From Variovorax paradoxus (lineage in GTDB: Bacteria; Pseudomonadota; Gammaproteobacteria; Burkholderiales; Burkholderiaceae_C), in NCBI RefSeq assembly GCF_029919115.1, contig NZ_CP123990.1:2666001-2730000 (forward strand): a DNA stretch of 64,000 bases, given 5' to 3'. Position numbers and translations under genes: made by a program. Positions 1-10,367 of this stretch are shown here, one piece after another; the first letter of the stretch is position 1, and every line of letters starts with the position of its first letter. The notes under the pieces were generated by a model that saw nothing but the letters and a program-made list of their open reading frames with translations, was not told the origin of the DNA and made no database searches.

Positions 1-1
1 C

Positions 2-928
2 GGGTTTGGCGTCGTCTATCTCGCCATCGACCCCAGCGGACAGCAGGTTGCCATCAAGGAATACCTGCCTTCCTCGCTGGCAACCCGCGGTCCCGGCGAG
101 CTCACGCCCGAGGTCGCGCCCGAAAAGCTCTCCCTCTACCGGCTCGGCCTGAAGAGCTTTTTCGAAGAAGGCCGCTCGCTCGCGCAAATCTCGCATGCCT
201 CGGTGGTCAGCGTTCTCAACTTCTTTAGAGAGAACGAAACCGTCTACATGGTCATGAACTACCTGGAGGGTGCCACCCTGCAGGACTTTGTGGTGACCGC
301 GCGCGACCTGAAACGGCCCAAGGTCTTCCGCGAATCGACCATCCGGTCGCTCTTCGATGAAATTCTGCGCGGCCTTCGCATCGTGCACCAGTACAAGATG
401 CTCCACCTGGACATCAAGCCCGCCAACATCTTTGTTACCGACGAAGACCGCGCCGTGCTGATCGACTTTGGTGCCGCGCGCGAAGTGCTCAGCAAAGAGG
501 GCATCTTCATCCGCCCCATGTACACCCCCGGCTTTGCCGCCCCCGAGATGTACCGGCGCGACTCGTCCATGGGCCCCTGGACCGACATCTACGCCATTGG
601 CGCCTGCATCTACGCCTGCATGCAGGGCTACCCGCCCAACGACGCGCCGCGCCGCATCGAGAAAGACCGGCTCAGCCTGTCGCTGTCGCGCCTGCGCGGC
701 GTGTACTCCGACAACCTCATCGAAGTGGTTGAATGGTGCATGTCGCTCGACCCGCTTTCCCGCCCGCAGTCCGTCTTTGCGCTGCAAAAAGAACTCAGCC
801 GCGAAGGCGAGCGGCGCTACACCAAGCTCACCGTGGGCGAGAAGGTGCGGCTTTCATTCGACAACATCCGCTCCTTCGACAAGAAGGCCCTGCCCAGGGC
901 CGCGGCACCTACCACCCGTCCGGCATGA
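2..928 (+). CDS. Serine/threonine protein kinase, 5' end outside window
   Basis: This is a eukaryotic-type (Hanks) protein kinase that phosphorylates Ser/Thr on partner proteins. The reading frame is open from the first bases, so the N-terminus lies upstream; 308 residues are visible. A glycine-loop remnant (GFGVVYLA) is followed by the ATP-binding Lys in VAIKEY (visible residue 19), the catalytic loop HLDIKPAN (about 135-142) and the DFG motif in LIDFGAAR. The following APE-type segment reads FAAPEM. No transmembrane segment is seen in the visible part. The stop overlaps the PP2C start (ATGA), so kinase and phosphatase are translationally coupled and probably act on the same substrates. The family assignment is secure; targets are unknown. 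Confidence 0.92.
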   Translation, partial: GFGVVYLAIDPSGQQVAIKEYLPSSLATRGPGELTPEVAPEKLSLYRLGLKSFFEEGRSLAQISHASVVSVLNFFRENETVYMVMNYLEGATLQDFVVTARDLKRPKVFRESTIRSLFDEILRGLRIVHQYKMLHLDIKPANIFVTDEDRAVLIDFGAAREVLSKEGIFIRPMYTPGFAAPEMYRRDSSMGPWTDIYAIGACIYACMQGYPPNDAPRRIEKDRLSLSLSRLRGVYSDNLIEVVEWCMSLDPLSRPQSVFALQKELSREGERRYTKLTVGEKVRLSFDNIRSFDKKALPRAAAPTTRPA

Positions 929-1830
929 AATTCTCGGTATTCCAGGTCAGCCGCAAAGGCGGCCGCCTCAAGAACGAAGACCGCATGGGCTATTGCTACA
1001 CGCGGGAGTCCGGCCTGTTTGTGCTGGCTGACGGCATGGGCGGCCACCCCGAGGGCGAGGTTGCGGCCCAGCTCGCATTGCAGACCATTGCGGCGCTTTA
1101 CCAGCGCGAAGCCCGCCCAACCGTCAAGGACGTGAAGGCCTTCCTGGCGGAATCGGCCATGGCGGCGCACCAGCAGATCATGCGCTACGCCAGCAACAAG
1201 GCCATGCTCGACACGCCTCGCACCACCGTGGTTGCCGCCCTGCTGCAGGGCACCACCGCCACCTGGATGCATTGCGGCGACTCGCGCCTTTATGTGGTGC
1301 GCGACGGCCGCCTGCTCACCCGCACGCGCGACCATTCGCATGCCGAGCGCCCGCGCCCCCACGGCTCCGACATGCCCGTCAACCGCAACCTGCTGCTCAC
1401 CTGCCTGGGCTCGCCGACCACGCCGCTGTTCGATATTTCTGCCCCGCTGCAACTGCAGCGCGGCGACCGCATCATGCTGTGCTCCGACGGTGTGTGGGGC
1501 GTGCTCGACGACGCCGTCATCGTGCACACCCTGTCTTCCGACAAGCCCGTGTCCGATGCCGCGCCAGACCTGGCTGAAATGGCGCTTCGCAAGGGCGGCG
1601 CCCACAGCGACAACGTGACGCTCATTGCGCTCGAATGGGAAATGTCCGACTCCACGCGTGAAGACCGCGGCGTTTCGACCGAAACCATCGACGACGGCGT
1701 GTTTGCCTCCACCATCCAGGCCGGCATGCCCTCCGACGGCGAGATCGACGACATGGACGAAGACGCCATCGAGCGCTCCATTGCCGAAATCAACGAAGCC
1801 ATTCGCCGTTCTGCAGCCAAGAAAATTTGA
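925..1830 (+). CDS. PP2C-family Ser/Thr protein phosphatase
   Basis: This is a 301-residue metal-dependent phosphatase of the PPM/PP2C (Stp1) family, expected to reverse phosphorylation by the kinase encoded just upstream. Metal-binding motifs are visible in order: NEDR near residue 17, LADGMGGH near 36, [15 protein letters not shown] and SDNVTLI. I chose the ATG that overlaps the kinase stop (ATGA), because the PP2C fold starts there with [17 protein letters not shown]; a longer in-frame ORF upstream lies inside the kinase. After the catalytic domain there is an acidic tail of about 60 residues (rich in D/E) ending in a basic KKI. The tail is not part of the fold and its role is unknown. Confidence 0.93.
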   Translation: MKFSVFQVSRKGGRLKNEDRMGYCYTRESGLFVLADGMGGHPEGEVAAQLALQTIAALYQREARPTVKDVKAFLAESAMAAHQQIMRYASNKAMLDTPRTTVVAALLQGTTATWMHCGDSRLYVVRDGRLLTRTRDHSHAERPRPHGSDMPVNRNLLLTCLGSPTTPLFDISAPLQLQRGDRIMLCSDGVWGVLDDAVIVHTLSSDKPVSDAAPDLAEMALRKGGAHSDNVTLIALEWEMSDSTREDRGVSTETIDDGVFASTIQAGMPSDGEIDDMDEDAIERSIAEINEAIRRSAAKKI

Positions 1831-1892
1831 TTCCACGGCTGCTTCGGCTTGCGGAGCTGCCTCCGCTTTTGTTTCTTACATACCTCAAAAAA

Positions 1893-2624
<732 letters not shown>

Positions 2625-2627
2625 GCA

Positions 2628-3236
2628 ATGGCGGCAATGCAACTGGTCTTGGCATCTAACAACGCCGGCAAGCTGGCCGAGCTGCAGCAGCTGTTTGCGG
2701 AGCTGTCGGTCACGCTTGTGCCGCAATCGGCACTGGGCGTGGGCGAGGCCGAAGAGCCGTTTCGCACCTTTGTAGAAAACGCCCTGGCCAAGGCGCGCCA
2801 TGCCAGCGCCGCCACCGGCCTGCCCGCCATTGCAGACGACGCCGGCCTGTGCGTTGATGCCTTCGGCGGCCTGCCCGGCGTCGACACCGCGTTTTATGCC
2901 ACCCAGTTCGGCTACGCCAAGGGCGACGCCAACAACGTGAAGGCCCTGCTCGAGCAGCTGAACGGCGTGGCCAACCGCCGCGCCGCGCTCGTCAGCACCC
3001 TGGTTGCGCTGCGCGGCCACGACGACCCCGAGCCCCTCATCGCCGTAGGCCGCGTCGTCGGTGAAATTACCCAGGCGCCCATTGGCGACAACGGCTTCGG
3101 GTTCGACCCCGTCATGTACCTGCCCAGCTTTGGCAAGACCTTTGCCCAGCTGCCGCCCGAGGTAAAAAACGCCAACAGCCACCGCGGCCAGGCGGCAAAG
3201 GCCATGCTCGCCCTAATGCGCGAACGCTGGTTCTGA
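2628..3236 (+). CDS. rdgB: dITP/XTP pyrophosphatase (RdgB/HAM1 family)
   Basis: This enzyme hydrolyses non-canonical purine nucleoside triphosphates (dITP, XTP) to monophosphates and keeps them out of DNA. The 202-residue protein has the family N-terminus LVLASNNAGKLAEL, the nucleotide/metal site FVENALAKARHAS, the catalytic DDAGLCVDA, PGVDTAFYA, and the C-terminal FGFDPVMYLP and SHRGQA motifs. The gene starts three bases after rph ends, so the two are co-transcribed. Length and motifs are all normal for the family. A second in-frame ATG at codon 4 (MQLVLAS) is an equally possible start. Confidence 0.96.
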   Translation: MAAMQLVLASNNAGKLAELQQLFAELSVTLVPQSALGVGEAEEPFRTFVENALAKARHASAATGLPAIADDAGLCVDAFGGLPGVDTAFYATQFGYAKGDANNVKALLEQLNGVANRRAALVSTLVALRGHDDPEPLIAVGRVVGEITQAPIGDNGFGFDPVMYLPSFGKTFAQLPPEVKNANSHRGQAAKAMLALMRERWF

Positions 3237-3261
3237 GCGAGTGGCTGACTGACTGACCCCA

Positions 3262-4521
3262 ATGGCCACCGTGTTTCCCATTCAGCCGGCGCAGGCCGCG
3301 GGCGCCCCGCAGGCCAACGACGTGCTGCACTGGATGCGCCCCGGCCCGCTGCAACTGGCCGCGCTGCCGCCCCTGTCGCTCTACATTCATTTGCCGTGGT
3401 GCCTGCGCAAGTGCCCTTACTGCGACTTCAACTCGCACGAGTGGCGCGCCACCAGCGAGGCCGAGGCCGAAGGCATTCCTGAAGCGGCGTACCTCGATGC
3501 GCTGATTGCCGACCTGGACGCCGCGCTGCCCCTGATTTGGGGCCGCACAGTCCACACCATTTTTATCGGTGGCGGAACGCCCAGCCTCTTTTCACCCCAG
3601 GCCATAGACCGCCTGCTGGGCGACGTGCGCGCCCGCCTCAAGCTTGCGCCCGAGTGCGAAATAACGCTTGAGGCCAACCCCGGCACCTTCGAGCGCAACC
3701 GCTTTCGCGCCTACCGCAGCGCTGGCGTAACCCGCCTTTCAGTGGGCGTGCAAAGCTTTAACGACGAGCACCTGAAAGCCCTTGGCCGCGTGCACGACCG
3801 CGCCCAGGCCATTGCCGCCGTGGAAGAGGCCGCCAGCGCGTTCGACACCTTCAACCTCGACCTGATGTACGCCTTGCCGGGCCAGACCATCGAGGGCCTG
3901 GACGCCGACCTGAGCCAGGCGCTGGCGCTCGCGCCGCCGCACATCTCGGTGTACCACCTCACCATCGAGCCCAACACCTGGTTCGCCAAGTTTCCGCCCG
4001 CCTTGCCGGAAGACGATTTGGCCTACGCCATGCTCGACCGCATCACCGAGCGCACCGCCGCCAGCGGCATGGCGCGCTACGAGGTTTCTGCCTATGCGCG
4101 CAGCGGCCACACCTGCGCGCACAACCTCAACTACTGGCAGTTTGGCGACTACCTTGGCATTGGCGCCGGCGCCCACAGCAAGCTGAGCTTTGCGCACCGC
4201 ATCGTGCGCCAGGTGCGCTACCGGGAGCCGCGCCTGTACATGCAAAACGCCAGTGCCGGCATGGCCGTGTCGCAAAGCGACGAGGTTGCGCTGGCCGACC
4301 TGCCGTTCGAGTTCATGATCAATGCGCTGCGCCTGAAAGAAGGCTTTACGCTGCCCCAGTTCAGCGAGCGCACCGGCCTTGCCATGACCAGCATTCAAAA
4401 AGGCCTGCAAGAAGCCGAGCGCAAGGGCCTCATCGCCCGCGACCTGCACCGCGTGTGGCCCACCGAACGCGGGCTGGATTTTTTGAGTGACCTGCAGACG
4501 CTTTTCTTGCCCGAGGATTGA
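3262..4521 (+). CDS. hemW: Radical SAM family heme chaperone HemW
   Basis: This is a radical-SAM-fold protein of the HemW family (formerly annotated as oxygen-independent coproporphyrinogen oxidase-like), which binds heme and delivers it to target proteins. At 419 residues it has the family length. The iron-sulfur motif CLRKCPYC sits near residue 54 and follows SLYIHLPWC; IFIGGGTPSLF is the SAM-binding glycine motif. The HemW-type C-terminal domain is present (FEFMINALRLKEGF). HemW proteins keep the CxxxCxxC triad but lack the extra N-terminal Cys of true HemN, as here. It follows rdgB by 25 bases and ends 32 bases before a tRNA gene. Confidence 0.93.
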   Translation: MATVFPIQPAQAAGAPQANDVLHWMRPGPLQLAALPPLSLYIHLPWCLRKCPYCDFNSHEWRATSEAEAEGIPEAAYLDALIADLDAALPLIWGRTVHTIFIGGGTPSLFSPQAIDRLLGDVRARLKLAPECEITLEANPGTFERNRFRAYRSAGVTRLSVGVQSFNDEHLKALGRVHDRAQAIAAVEEAASAFDTFNLDLMYALPGQTIEGLDADLSQALALAPPHISVYHLTIEPNTWFAKFPPALPEDDLAYAMLDRITERTAASGMARYEVSAYARSGHTCAHNLNYWQFGDYLGIGAGAHSKLSFAHRIVRQVRYREPRLYMQNASAGMAVSQSDEVALADLPFEFMINALRLKEGFTLPQFSERTGLAMTSIQKGLQEAERKGLIARDLHRVWPTERGLDFLSDLQTLFLPED

Positions 4522-4553
4522 AGGGCCAGCGTCAGCATAAAATCGACGGTTCC

Positions 4554-4641
4554 GGAGAGTTGGGTGAGTGGTTTAAACCAGCAGTCTTGAAAACTGCCGA
4601 CGTGAAAGCGTCCGTGAGTTCGAATCTCACACTCTCCGCCA
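4554..4641 (+). tRNA. tRNA-Ser (anticodon UGA), CCA encoded
   Basis: The 88-base cloverleaf has acceptor arms GGAGAGT and ACTCTCC, an anticodon stem GCAGT/ACTGC around loop CTTGAAA (anticodon TGA), a long variable arm as expected for serine tRNA, the T-arm with GTTCGAATC, and an encoded CCA end. It marks the left edge of an AT-richer accessory patch, a usual integration point for mobile DNA. Confidence 0.95.
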
Positions 4642-4846
4642 GAGATCGGTCTGAGCAAGTATCAAGAAGTCCCGGAACCGAGCATCGAGTCGGAAGCCGC
4701 ATCTCGACTGTTTTCGACCTCGGGGCAGGGCAGGGGTCTTCTGCAGCAGCACGGCTGCCGCCAGATTGACTCGTTGCTCATCGCTCGCAAGCAGAAATTC
4801 CGTCCCGACTCGATTCGACTGCGCGCAGTGCGACTTTGAGTGGCAT

Positions 4847-6715
4847 TTATTCTTGATTTAGCTTTAACGCTCGCGCGACGAGTTTAATAACATCATCATC
4901 AGGCGCAATGTCCAAGGGAAACCCCGAGACATTCAAAATTTGACTCTTGAGCGTGACTCGGAGCTTGTCGTCAGCAATGGTGAGATCAAACAATTTCGAC
5001 ATATCGCCGACCATGCTTTTCGCAAGAGCGTTCAAGGAATCGGATGGAGCACCACTCTTCACTCGGGCTAGTGCAGGTGCAGCTACGGCCAGTAAAGCAT
5101 CCTGAAGAGATTCAGCTTCGACAATACGTTCAGCTCTAGCCGCGATACGAAGACAACGAACTACATCGGCATAGCGTCTTTCAAGCAGGACGGTGGAGGC
5201 GTTTACAAACTGAGCCGCTTCAGCCGCCGCCGAAGCAGGCTTGTCTGCAATCAAGTTTGAGGCCAAATTCTCATAGTACGACTCGATCGTACCTCGGCGA
5301 AGAAAAAAGCAACCTTGGGATTCCAAAAGATCCAATAGAAAATCAAACCTGCGTTTGACCGTATCCCACCTGTGTTGCGTACTTATACCAGCCAGTTCGA
5401 CTTCTGCGAGTGTGAATAGTGTCGCAAACGCCGCCCTGCGTTTCGCTTGAGGCGAGCTAGCGTCAGATAAATCGCGTGAAATCCAATAAAGATGACGTTC
5501 TGCATGCGGGGCAATATCTGGCCAGTGGTCTTGGACCAAATCGCAGAACGCACTGTAAACTGATCTGCAAAGCTCAATTGCACTCCCACTGCCCGCGTGG
5601 GCGGCACGAGTGTTCGCATCGTCGCTTGTTAGAAATGTGTTTGCGAGTTCTACTCCATCAGCAATGCCGTCGGCATCAGCTAACACCAACGGCGTTTTGC
5701 CTGTCATGCGCAGGAGCTTAACTACGATGGGGAACTGACCTTTGCCAATGACTGGGAGGAGTTGCGAGCCGCCGGCCTCAATATGAATTTCAAGTTTGTT
5801 CGCAAGACCGCCGCAGATAATCGAATCAGACGGCCCTTCAACGAGTAACGGAGATTTGGCGAAAAAAGCGAGCTTATGTTCTTGACCCATTCTTGCTATC
5901 AGAGCAGCAAGTTTTGTGCTTTTTAATTCTTCAGCGTCAGCGCGGACCTGAATGGGTTCTTGATTCAGATCATAACAAAAAACAAGTCGCGAGATGTCAT
6001 TCGGTGAGTCAATGCGCAAAAACTCAGTCGAATGGGTTCCGATAACTACTAATTTTTTATTGGTTGACGCAGCGGGCTCTCCTGCGACCCCAAGTATTTC
6101 TTTCAACAAGAAGGCCTGCAACTGCGGGTGCAAGGAAACTTCAGGTTCATCGATCAGCACTGCTCCAACCTCATCGTCGTAAAGTGCCGTCAAAAGTCCG
6201 GCTAAATGAAGTAATCCAGAGGCTTCTCTGGCAGACGAGTACGAAGAGGAGTTCGCGACGGTTCTCGAGAATTCAATTTTTAAGCTGCCCCCATCCCAAA
6301 GAATTGCAATATCTCGCGAAAAAAGCTTGCGAAGACGCTCCCTGATTTTTATGAGAATGTCGGGGCGAACTGCAAGGGTTTGAAAGTCCCCTTGCAATGT
6401 CTCGTAGTTGTGTCGACGGGCGGTATCTTGCAAGCTTCCGTAGTTCGCCTGCTGGTAAAGAGGGCTGTTGCCTCTATAACCGTCGTAATCGGAGCGAAAC
6501 TGCTCGAATAAGCCAACTCGACCCGCAGACAAAAATCGCGCTCGCTTGCCCGCGCAATGCTGCACTAGCGCATCTTTCAGGCCTCGCATTAGATGGGTTT
6601 TGCCCGAACCATTTGGGCCTAAAACTACCGTTAATCCGCTGTGTAGCGTGACGGATCTAGTTATTAATTGACTTTCAAGTTGAATGGAAGCATTAACAGT
6701 TAGCGGGAAAGACAT
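4847..6715 (-). CDS. OLD-family ATPase with TOPRIM nuclease domain
   Basis: This is a 622-residue protein with an ABC-type ATPase head and a C-terminal TOPRIM domain, the architecture of class 1 OLD (overcoming lysogenization defect) nucleases. Visible motifs are Walker A GPNGSGKT (33-40), an ABC-signature-like segment (about 165-178), Walker B VLIDEPEV (186-193) with HP following, and the switch His in GTHSTEF (about 228). The TOPRIM region has LLVEGPSD (Glu 293) and LADADG (Asp 347, Asp 349). OLD proteins act in phage and foreign-DNA defence (P2 Old; GajA of Gabija), but no UvrD-like GajB partner lies next to it. The gene is clearly AT-richer than its surroundings and stands alone beside tRNA-Ser, suggesting horizontal transfer. 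The defence role is inference. Confidence 0.85.
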   Translation of the reverse strand: MSFPLTVNASIQLESQLITRSVTLHSGLTVVLGPNGSGKTHLMRGLKDALVQHCAGKRARFLSAGRVGLFEQFRSDYDGYRGNSPLYQQANYGSLQDTARRHNYETLQGDFQTLAVRPDILIKIRERLRKLFSRDIAILWDGGSLKIEFSRTVANSSSYSSAREASGLLHLAGLLTALYDDEVGAVLIDEPEVSLHPQLQAFLLKEILGVAGEPAASTNKKLVVIGTHSTEFLRIDSPNDISRLVFCYDLNQEPIQVRADAEELKSTKLAALIARMGQEHKLAFFAKSPLLVEGPSDSIICGGLANKLEIHIEAGGSQLLPVIGKGQFPIVVKLLRMTGKTPLVLADADGIADGVELANTFLTSDDANTRAAHAGSGSAIELCRSVYSAFCDLVQDHWPDIAPHAERHLYWISRDLSDASSPQAKRRAAFATLFTLAEVELAGISTQHRWDTVKRRFDFLLDLLESQGCFFLRRGTIESYYENLASNLIADKPASAAAEAAQFVNASTVLLERRYADVVRCLRIAARAERIVEAESLQDALLAVAAPALARVKSGAPSDSLNALAKSMVGDMSKLFDLTIADDKLRVTLKSQILNVSGFPLDIAPDDDVIKLVARALKLNQE

Positions 6716-7166
6716 TGAATCTCCAATCTGTCATTCTTCAACCTACGCGACTATTTCGCCCAGTTTTCTGAATGCCGGGTTCCCGAACTCTAGTGAGGCA
6801 ATAATTATCGAATTTGTCGGTTCCGGCATAGCTCTTTCAAGGCTGGGAAGAGCCACGAAGCGCGGCAGCAAGAACATTTTCTTACGAATTTTCAACTCGC
6901 GAACGAGGGGCTTTCCCGCGCTTCGAAGCGGTTAAGAGAAGCGGAAGCGTGGGGTGACAAAGATCTATCGGCAGCCTCTGATCGTGTGGACTCAGCTGCT
7001 ACACGACGTTCTACGAATCCAGTAGTTGCGGGGTGGCATGAAGGGCTCCCGAACGACTCACGAGCGCGGCCGGCGCGTGATCATGGTATTTCCGGTGGCA
7101 TCGTTAAGTTAGGTGGCTGTCATAACGGAAATGTCGTTTTCACTCTCCGTCAGAACCCCTGGCAGC
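6716..7166. other. Intergenic, AT-richer stretch without a recognisable gene
   Basis: These 451 bases lie between the OLD gene and the XRE regulator, both on the minus strand. Only short open frames occur and none shows a known motif or a convincing ribosome-binding site. The base composition is closer to the OLD gene than to the rest of the window. It should hold the OLD promoter in its left part and is probably remnant island DNA. Confidence 0.5.
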
Positions 7167-7541
7167 TCAACTTCTGCGTGCGTGCCTCTTCGTAAGCGCT
7201 GTGGGCTTGTTTAGCACCGCCTGATTTTTCCTGCGTAGCGAACCTCCTTCAGACGTCGGCGCATTCGTAGTAACGATCCCTTCGAAAAGCACAGGCAACG
7301 TCGTCCCCAAGCTGTAGCAGAGGGTTGCCAGCGTCATCACCGAGGGATTGATGTGACCGCCTTCAAGTTTGGAGATCCGAGACCGCTCAACTTCCGCGTC
7401 GTAGGCCAGGGCCACTTGGGTCTTACCAGCGGCAAGTCTCAGCTTCTTCAGGTTCGCCCCTAGCGCCAGCGTTATCTCATTGGGCAAGGTTCCGGTAGCG
7501 GGTGCTGGCGGGGGAGTGGCTCTTCGACTGGCATTTTTCAT
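7167..7541 (-). CDS. XRE-family helix-turn-helix regulator
   Basis: This is a small DNA-binding regulator of the XRE/Cro-CI type, 124 residues from the chosen start. The HTH spans roughly residues 26-80: LGANLKKLRLAAGKTQ, then ALAYDAEVERSRISKLEGG and INPSVMTLATLCYSLG, which matches the five-helix fold well. The tail is basic and unconserved in appearance. Starts at 7568 and 7601 are also in frame; I prefer 7541 because a dyad-symmetric operator candidate at 7580-7619 would then lie upstream of the gene. It is orphan: no toxin or HipA-like partner follows. Autoregulation is inferred from the dyad. Confidence 0.82.
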   Translation of the reverse strand: MKNASRRATPPPAPATGTLPNEITLALGANLKKLRLAAGKTQVALAYDAEVERSRISKLEGGHINPSVMTLATLCYSLGTTLPVLFEGIVTTNAPTSEGGSLRRKNQAVLNKPTALTKRHARRS

Positions 7542-7579
7542 CGCTGTCGAGCGTGAAGAAATGTGCATGTCAAGGAAAC

Positions 7580-7619
7580 GTCTTAAACGACACATACACA
7601 AAAATGTGTTCTTTAAGAC
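7580..7619. promoter_or_regulatory. 40-bp imperfect palindrome, candidate XRE operator
   Basis: Outer arms GTCTTAAA (7580-7587) and TTTAAGAC (7612-7619), and inner arms CACAT (7591-7595) and ATGTG (7604-7608), share one centre at 7599.5. The dyad lies between the divergently oriented XRE and DUF2958 genes, where an autoregulatory operator would be expected. Confidence 0.55.
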
Positions 7620-7674
7620 ATGCTCAAGAGATCACTGTCCGAGTTCGTCAGGCAGCGACTTTGAAGGCCCTTTC

Positions 7675-8022
7675 TTGAAACTCATCACCCCCGAGTTGCG
7701 CCAGGTATTGCTCGCCAACGGCAGGGCGTCGCGCAGCAACCCTCGCTTCGATCCGCATCCGGTGGTCAAGTGGCTCAACCCGCGCGGCGCTGCCAGGTGG
7801 CTCATCACTGAACTGAACCCCGACGACGCAGACACCGCCTATGGCCTGTGCGACCTCGGCATGGGCACGCCCGCGCCGGGCCATGTTTCCGCGCGGGGGC
7901 TGATGTCGATCCGGCTGCTGGGCGGCACGCTGGGCATCGAGCGCGACCTGTACTGGAAGGCAAACAAGCCGTTGAGCGAATACGCGCGGTTGGCGCGGCG
8001 CGCCGGGCGCATCGTCGACTGA
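7675..8022 (+). CDS. DUF2958 domain protein (TTG start assumed)
   Basis: This is a 115-residue protein matching the DUF2958 family: it begins LKLITPELRQVLLANG and contains DPHPVVKWLNP, WLITELNPDD, YGLCDLGMG, IERDLYWK and KPLSEYARLARRAGRI. The function of the family is unknown; members are mostly found on plasmids and integrative conjugative elements. No ATG sits at the conserved N-terminus; TTG at 7675 gives the family-typical beginning. The longer ATG frame from 7480 runs antisense to the XRE gene and adds unrelated sequence. Either TTG is used or the start has decayed. Its presence supports the view that 4.6-8.0 kb is remnant mobile DNA. Confidence 0.72.
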   Translation: MKLITPELRQVLLANGRASRSNPRFDPHPVVKWLNPRGAARWLITELNPDDADTAYGLCDLGMGTPAPGHVSARGLMSIRLLGGTLGIERDLYWKANKPLSEYARLARRAGRIVD

Positions 8023-8277
8023 CTGAGCCTTTGTGCCCTCCGCACGTGGCGCCGCGCGGCCACAGGGCTTGCTCGAATCTTGAAAGGTGACAGCGGTCGG
8101 CATCGAGGCGTTTTTTCCCTGAGCGGATCTTTGTTCCCTTGCCTCTACCGGCGCCGGCCGCTGTCGGAAGGCAGTGTGCGTGCTGTGGGCGAAGTCAACG
8201 TGAAGTCCGTGCGAGAGTTCCGTGAAGTGATACTCGCCGTCTTGCCATGGGCCACTTCGGGGCCAGTCCTGCTGCCG

Positions 8278-9068
8278 CTACATGGCGCGGAACAGGTGCC
8301 CGAATGCACGGCTGACCTTGAGCGATCGCTGGAGGCCGCGCACGCACAGGCTGTAGCGCCCGTTCTCGTCGCGGGTGGCGCTCAAGATGCAGTGGGTGTT
8401 GACGAGCACGCCGCGATGCACCTGCGTGAAATCGGCAGCGTCGATCCGCGACACCAGATCGCGCAGGCTCATGCGCACCAGCGCCTCGCCTTGGGCCGTG
8501 ACAACATTCACGTACTTCTCGGCGGCTTCCAGGCAGATCACCTCCGAGACGGGGATCATGCGCACGGTGTTGCCCACGCCGGCCCGAATGACCTTGATCT
8601 TCTCAGGCGCGTCGGCCGCATCCGTGATCGACTGAACGCGCTGCATCAGCGCCGCCATGCCGCCGGCAGGCGGTGTCCGGGCGCGCTCATGCAATCTTTG
8701 CTTCAGCCGTTGCACGCAGACCTGCAAGCGCTCGAGCGTCGCCGGCTTGAGCATGTAGTCCATTGCCGCGTGCTCGAATGCCGAGATCGCAAAATTGTCA
8801 TACGCGGTAATGAAGACGAAGAGCGGTTCGGCCTTGCCGTCAGGCCACTCGTCAGCGACGGCCTCAGCGACTTCCAGGCCCGTTTTGCCCGGCATCTTGA
8901 TGTCCAGGAACATCACGTCGGGCGCCAGGGTCTGGGCCAGTTCGATCGCCTTCAGCCCGTCTTCGGCAACGCCTGCAATCTTCAGCTCGGGCCAGGCTTC
9001 GAACAACAACCGCTGCAGCGTTCTCGACAGCACCGGTTCATCTTCGGCAATCACGGCGCGCAACGCGT

Positions 9069-9072
<4 letters not shown>
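8278..9072 (-). CDS. LytTR-family response regulator
   Basis: This is a 264-residue response regulator. Residues 1-125 form a receiver domain (IAEDEPV, phospho-acceptor Asp in MFLDIKMPG, FITAYDN, and Lys in MLKPATL). The C-terminal 100 residues form a LytTR DNA-binding domain (ICLEAAEKYVNV, VRMSLRDLVSR, FTQVHRGVLVN). I chose the GTG at 9072, which overlaps the stop of the upstream kinase (GTGA), over an ATG 33 bases further upstream, because the receiver begins immediately after it. It is a LytR/AlgR-type regulator paired with the sensor kinase just upstream. Its target genes are not evident; the exported hydrolase on the far side is one candidate. Confidence 0.92.
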
Positions 9073-10133
<1,061 letters not shown>

Positions 10134-10367
10134 GGGCGAAAGTCGGCTGCATCGCGGAACTGTAAAGGCTGGCACGCCGTGCCGCCACCGATCGAGGGGC
10201 CCTTGAGGCGAGTTTGTCCTCGAGCCGTCGTTTTGGGGGACCGAACGGCAACCGCTCGATGCCGCCTTATGACCGTTGGCGCCCTCAACCGGGCGTTTGG
10301 GCGCCAAACCAGATGCGCCCGTGGCAGCGGCGGCCGACAGTGCGGGCCTCACCACTCGGGAGTTCCC

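Noticed and set aside
7568..7573. TTGACA on the minus strand as -35 of the XRE gene
   Set aside because: No -10 at a suitable distance before the chosen start.
4642..8100. Attachment-site duplicate of the tRNA-Ser 3' end
   Set aside because: I found no second copy of the T-arm/acceptor sequence by eye, and no integrase gene.
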